A stretch of DNA of 5,573 nt from assembly GCA_003166055.1 (NCBI GenBank), contig PMWR01000580.1:3869-9441 (forward strand), in the 5' to 3' direction. This stretch comes from Acidobacteriaceae bacterium (GTDB lineage: Bacteria > Acidobacteriota > Terriglobia > Terriglobales > Acidobacteriaceae). Numbering within the stretch: position 1 is the stretch's first letter; the number at the start of each line of letters is the position of its first letter. The notes under the pieces are model-generated. The model worked only from the letters and a program-made list of their open reading frames with translations. It ran no database searches and had not been told where the DNA came from. Below, in pieces: positions 5,470 through 5,573 of the stretch. The translations under genes and the position numbers were made by a program.

Positions 5470-5573
5470 GGTTCCTGAAGGGACGTCGTGAATCGTCCGA
5501 GAAAAGTCCCCTCGGTTTTGCCGATTATTTCCCGCCCTTGGCGCATAATCATTTCAGTGTCCTGCAAAGGGAC

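Larger units (their letters stand above)
5122..5573. other. Non-coding region built largely of hairpin repeats
   Basis: No gene was found in these 452 bases. Roughly 5126-5469 is a mosaic of degenerate direct and inverted repeats, described separately. The last hundred bases (5470-5573) hold several short inverted repeats and run toward an unseen gene. No clear intrinsic terminator with a T run follows thiL. Confidence 0.7.

Noticed and set aside
5518..5549. Promoter TTGCCG ... CATAAT near the window end
   Set aside because: The boxes are 20 bases apart, too long for a standard sigma-70 promoter, and the downstream gene is not visible.
5559..5573. GTCC/GGAC inverted repeat at the window edge
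   Set aside because: Four-base arms with a seven-base gap are too short to distinguish from chance, and the element may be cut by the window end.

Overview
The window reads as an ordinary chromosomal segment from a fairly GC-rich soil-type bacterium. The gene style (secreted GH5 glycosidase, long-linker M23 peptidase, orphan thiL) and the hairpin repeats after thiL suggest an Acidobacteriota (Terriglobia/Acidobacteriaceae-like) genome. That placement is an inference from recall; no rRNA or marker gene was compared.

Layout: (1) 1-363 (+), the 3' end of an unrecognised alanine/threonine-rich protein that begins before the window. (2) 458-1327 (+), a complete classical short-chain dehydrogenase/reductase behind a strong ribosome binding site. 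(3) 1328-1457, a short convergent intergenic region with hairpins and imperfect decamers. (4) 1458-2585 (-), a secreted GH5 (cellulase-family) glycosidase. (5) 2672-2697, an intrinsic terminator read on the minus strand, which separates the GH5 gene from the gene before it. (6) 2722-3702 (-), a membrane-anchored M23 (LytM-type) peptidoglycan endopeptidase with all catalytic residues. (7) 3703-4035, a divergent intergenic region holding palindromes and a degenerate heptanucleotide tandem repeat. (8) 4036-5121 (+), thiL, thiamine-monophosphate kinase. (9) 5122-5573, a non-coding region made largely of degenerate, hairpin-forming repeats.

The genes do not form an obvious pathway. The SDR, GH5, M23 and ThiL proteins serve unrelated roles (oxidoreduction, polysaccharide breakdown, cell-wall remodelling, cofactor synthesis), and strand changes and the terminator suggest each is its own transcription unit. 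No phage, defence system, CRISPR array, transposase, tRNA or rRNA was seen. The most notable non-genic signal is the mosaic repeat after thiL. It has two ~70 bp direct copies, two ~60 bp direct copies, and a 13/14 inverted match between the two groups. Several of its hairpins close on TTCA, and a related hairpin lies between the M23 gene and thiL. I found no convincing new multi-gene system.
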